Source: Rugalucina vietnamica
Taxonomy: Eukaryota > Mollusca > Bivalvia > Lucinida > Lucinidae
Length of the DNA: 64,000 bases
Reading direction: 5' to 3'
Assembly: GCA_964017185.1 (NCBI GenBank)
Contig: OZ024883.1
Location: forward strand, 124,001-188,000
A model generated the notes under the pieces. That model was not told where the DNA came from, did no database searches, and saw nothing but the letters and a program-made list of their open reading frames with translations. Below are positions 61,319 through 64,000 of the stretch, one piece after another. The stretch's first letter is position 1. The number at the start of each line of letters is the position of its first letter. The position numbers and the translations under genes are program-made.

Positions 61319-63043
61319 AAAATAAGACACAATAAAAATATCAAAGGTATACATATAAATGGTACAGAATTTAAAATCTCACAATATGCCGATGATACAT
61401 CTATCTTCTTAGATGGGTCAACTGAATCTCTTAACCAAACACTCTTAGAACTAGAATATTTTGCAAATATATCAGGCCTAAAAATTAACTTTGATAAGAC
61501 ACAGGTTGTATGGATTGGCTCCAAAAAGTTTAGTACTAGTGCAATCAAGACAAGATGGAAGCTTTCATGGGGTGCTAATAAATTTAAAGTCTTAGGTATA
61601 ATTTTTAATACAGATCTAGATCAGATGATTAAGGAAAACTATGTATCCAAAATAAAGCATCTAGAAAACATGGCTAGAATATGGGGTAAAAGATCATTGT
61701 CACCAATAGGAAAAATTACAGTTATAAAAACCTTCATGATTTCAGCATTTAACCATTTGTTTTCATCTCTTCCTAACCCAAATAAAAGGGTAATAGACCA
61801 TATAAACAATATACTGTATACCTTCTTATGGAATAATAAACCAAATAAAATAAAATCTTCTATCATAACTAAACAAGTCAGGGAGGGAGGGTTGCAAATG
61901 GTAAACTTGAATGCATTTATTGAAGCTCAGAAAGCAACATGGGTTAGAAGACTTCTTACCACTAACAGCAAATGGCAAACCCTATTATATTTGGAGATTG
62001 ATTTGGAAAAGCTGTGCAGTTGTCACATTAAATATGCAGAGAATTTTCTCAGTAAGACATACAACAAATTCTGGAAAGATGTCTTACAAGCATTTATTAA
62101 TATCAATAAAAACATAAACTTAAAAGATGACATGGTTTTGCAGACCCCATTATTCTATAACATTAATATAAAAATAGGAGGATCCCATATTTTCTATAAA
62201 ACATGGTTTGATAAAGGAATACGATTTTTAAATGATCTAATTCATGAGAATGGAGAATTTTACTCCCATGAAGAGTTCCAAGAAAACACAGGAATTAATT
62301 CAAACACCCTACAGTATCATGGAACGATAAAATCAGTCAAAGAATATTTAAAAACAATTAAGGTAAATATAACACATAAAATAAATTATCCATTTATACC
62401 ATCCCAGATTCTACCATTCATAAAGGAAAAGAAAGGATCTAAAACTATGTATGATATACTTAATCAAAACAAAGACATACCAACAGGTCAACTGACCTGG
62501 AATAAACTCTATACATTTACAGCAGAGGACTGGTCTCATATTTACACTTACCCTTATACCATCACAAAATACCCAGCACTTCTTTGGTTCCAAATCAGCA
62601 TCAATCATAACATTTTAGTAACAAATAAACTCCTATTTCAAATGAAAATAAGGGATGATGCGCTATGCACCTTCTGTAAACTAAATAATGAAACAATAAT
62701 TCATCTTCTGTGGAAATGTGAAACAACACAACAATTTATCCAAGCAGTAACCGGATGGCTGAATGACTATAGTATTATTTACACATTTTCTGAAGAATTT
62801 TTCGTATTTGGTAGACAGAACGAGCAGCATCTGCCATATGTAGTAAAATTCATTCTTCTGTATGCAAAATATTTCATCTATTTATCACGCTGTAAACAGA
62901 GACCACTAAGTCTGAATGTTTTTAAAACACAACTTAAATTTATGTACAAGGTACACCTTCATATTGCTTCCAACCATAATGAAGTCACTAAGTTTCAAAA
63001 CCAATGGAGCCTATGTCAAGAATTAATTAACGATATTAATTAA
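61319..63043 (+). CDS. Reverse transcriptase C-terminal part of an L1/Tx1-type LINE (5'-truncated)
   Basis: The frame is open from 61301 without its own start; coding likeness begins near 61319 and gives about 574 residues. Near the start it has FKISQYADDTSIFLDGS, the YADD catalytic box of reverse transcriptase, then SGLKINFDKTQVVWIGS. Next comes WGKRSLSPIGKITVIKTF, the thumb motif of L1/Tx1-type elements, and SAFNHLFSSLPNP. A C-terminal zinc-knuckle-like CTFCKLNNETIIHLLWKC (C-x2-C-x8-H-x4-C) is as in zf-RVT regions. The endonuclease and the first reverse-transcriptase motifs are missing through truncation, so the product cannot work alone. An internal ATG at 61625 would give 472 residues without the YADD box. 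Clade L1 versus Tx1 is not settled by eye. Confidence 0.9.
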   Translation, partial: KIRHNKNIKGIHINGTEFKISQYADDTSIFLDGSTESLNQTLLELEYFANISGLKINFDKTQVVWIGSKKFSTSAIKTRWKLSWGANKFKVLGIIFNTDLDQMIKENYVSKIKHLENMARIWGKRSLSPIGKITVIKTFMISAFNHLFSSLPNPNKRVIDHINNILYTFLWNNKPNKIKSSIITKQVREGGLQMVNLNAFIEAQKATWVRRLLTTNSKWQTLLYLEIDLEKLCSCHIKYAENFLSKTYNKFWKDVLQAFININKNINLKDDMVLQTPLFYNINIKIGGSHIFYKTWFDKGIRFLNDLIHENGEFYSHEEFQENTGINSNTLQYHGTIKSVKEYLKTIKVNITHKINYPFIPSQILPFIKEKKGSKTMYDILNQNKDIPTGQLTWNKLYTFTAEDWSHIYTYPYTITKYPALLWFQISINHNILVTNKLLFQMKIRDDALCTFCKLNNETIIHLLWKCETTQQFIQAVTGWLNDYSIIYTFSEEFFVFGRQNEQHLPYVVKFILLYAKYFIYLSRCKQRPLSLNVFKTQLKFMYKVHLHIASNHNEVTKFQNQWSLCQELINDIN

Positions 63044-63492
63044 ATACAAGCAGTACCAAACATCTATAGAGATTGATTAAAAAACAAAACAAAACATGTA
63101 CATCTAACAAATCATTGTCCTGTGCCCCTCCCCCTCCCCACCTCTTGGCTGTGGCTGCCTAGCTAAAAATAACCTGAACAGTATTATCAACTTAATACAA
63201 CAGTAATTCATCAGATGTTTTATCACTCCAAGAATTTTGTATCGTTTCAATTATATACATATACTTTATATAAAAGAATGGTTGACTGGATGAGTCGTGC
63301 ACTACCAAAACACAGTTATATATGCGCATATTTATATATTTGTTGACAGACTCCAGACTGTCAGGGTGAGATGAGGAATGAGAGGGTAGTGCACATTATG
63401 TATGATCATAGCGAGAAAGATATTATATAAGAATGGACTGGAGAAACTTTTAAGGCTACCCGGGCTTTAAAAGGTGTTTATATACGGGTTCA

Positions 63493-63496
<4 letters not shown>
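63044..63496 (+). other. 3' untranslated region of the L1-type copy
   Basis: Between TAA of the frame and the A-tail; C-rich near 63123-63145. No other gene. Confidence 0.75.
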
Positions 63497-63539
<43 letters not shown>

Positions 63540-63541
<2 letters not shown>

Positions 63542-63863
63542 TCAGGAAAAGGTGCAATCAGAAAAAGATTCCCACCCCAAAAACCGAGGTGGGAAAAAAC
63601 CAAACTAACAATCAGGTACTTATACCATGAAACATATCGTAAGCCGAATGAGCAGCTATTTTCCCAATAGGTGGCCACTCAGTTACCTTAACTTAACTAA
63701 AAATATGAAAACATACATAAGGCGCCAACAGCACAAAAAATTTTAAACACCAAGACATAAAACAAAAAGAACCACCACAAAAGTATCGACTTGGAACGAT
63801 CAGTAACACAAAGTTACTGGCGGGCTTAAACCGGTTTTACAGGTACCTAACCTCACCCTCAGC
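63540..63863 (-). repeat. Repeat J, main part right of the L1-type insertion
   Basis: GATCAGGAAAAGGTGCAATC to GGCGGGCTTAAACCGGTTTT and CCTCACCCTCAGCTT. The longest copy in the window; its distal third matches bases 1-119. Confidence 0.85.
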
Positions 63864-64000
63864 TTCTGCAGTGGTTCATAACATTTAGTTAGTTCTTCGG
63901 TCCTCGTGGTGAATCTCTAACTAGTCAATGAATCATCAAGAACAAACAAATAAATCATGATAAACATCCTGATGAATCAAAAACCAGGACTCACAGATTG
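63864..64000. other. Unassigned end of window
   Basis: No features recognised. Confidence 0.4.

Larger units (their letters stand above)
61317..63539 (+). mobile_element. 5'-truncated L1-type retroposon with poly-A tail and target duplication
   Basis: The insertion lies inside repeat J: AGATCAGGAAAA at 61305-61316 is repeated after the tail at 63539-63550. It comprises 1.7 kb of open reverse transcriptase frame, about 450 bases of 3' untranslated sequence, and a 43-base A-tail (63497-63539). The structure is that of target-primed reverse transcription with premature stop, and the intact frame and tail show it is recent. Confidence 0.93.

Noticed and set aside
60752..61354. A 200-codon minus-strand protein
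   Set aside because: It runs across a SINE K and the J border; only parts of it match reverse transcriptase, so it was annotated as a decayed LINE instead.

Overview
The window is a piece of animal nuclear genome, very rich in repeats. Introns with GT-AG boundaries, tRNA-derived SINEs, an L1-type retroposon and many cut-and-paste DNA elements are visible. The style of the repeats (TIR elements whose core is a tandem array ending in a GACGGACG-rich spacer, plus many palindromic MITEs) suggests a bivalve or other mollusc; this is an inference from style, not a database match.

One protein-coding gene can be read with confidence. It lies on the minus strand and is a DBL-family Rho guanine-exchange factor of the MCF2/MCF2L (Dbs) type. 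Nine exons were assembled by eye: 44855-44330, 40561-40475, 26364-26250, 22620-22530, 19187-19077, 18664-18548, 17961-17702, 16355-16241 and 13460-13344. All intron phases agree (1,1,2,0,0,0,2,0) and the joined exons give 513 codons: a Ser-rich N-terminal region, a complete Sec14/CRAL-TRIO-like domain, and the start of the spectrin-like region. The catalytic DH-PH part was not found and probably lies left of base 1.

The most unusual feature is that this gene is surrounded by partial copies of its own exons. Exon 4 is followed, on its upstream side, by about 26 tandem 118-bp copies, each keeping the splice acceptor and most of the exon but lacking the exon end and donor (22.6-25.7 kb). Single partial copies of exons 1, 3, 5 and 7 lie within about 50-200 bp of their parents; the exon 5 copy is still open, in phase and has its own splice-like ends. 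Exon 2 survives on an island of about 130 bp between two transposable elements.

Layout: 1-13 kb, MITEs and two tandem-core element families (B at 2.8 and 7.5 kb, C at 4.4 kb). 13-27 kb, exons 9 to 3 with SINEs, a 1.3-kb hAT-like element (14297-15594), tandem-core element E (19.2-20.7 kb) and the exon array. 28.2-35.5 kb, a 7.3-kb element with about 1.05-kb inverted arms and a 6-bp target duplication, carrying a nested palindromic element and one small basic reading frame. 37-43 kb, two C elements around exon 2, one broken by an 892-bp insertion with an 8-bp target duplication. 45-49 kb, a cluster of palindromic D MITEs. 50.3-57.5 kb, a 7.17-kb CACTA-like element (CACTG termini, 3-bp target duplication) inserted in a C-like element and itself invaded by a TTAA element. 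58.5-59.3 kb, an inverted partner of 48.6-49.4 kb. 60-64 kb, a decayed reverse transcriptase on the minus strand and a fresh 5'-truncated L1-type copy (61.3-63.5 kb) with poly-A tail and target duplication, inserted in repeat J.

All coordinates come from reading the sequence. No homology search, RNA evidence or folding was available; family names for repeats A-M are local labels.
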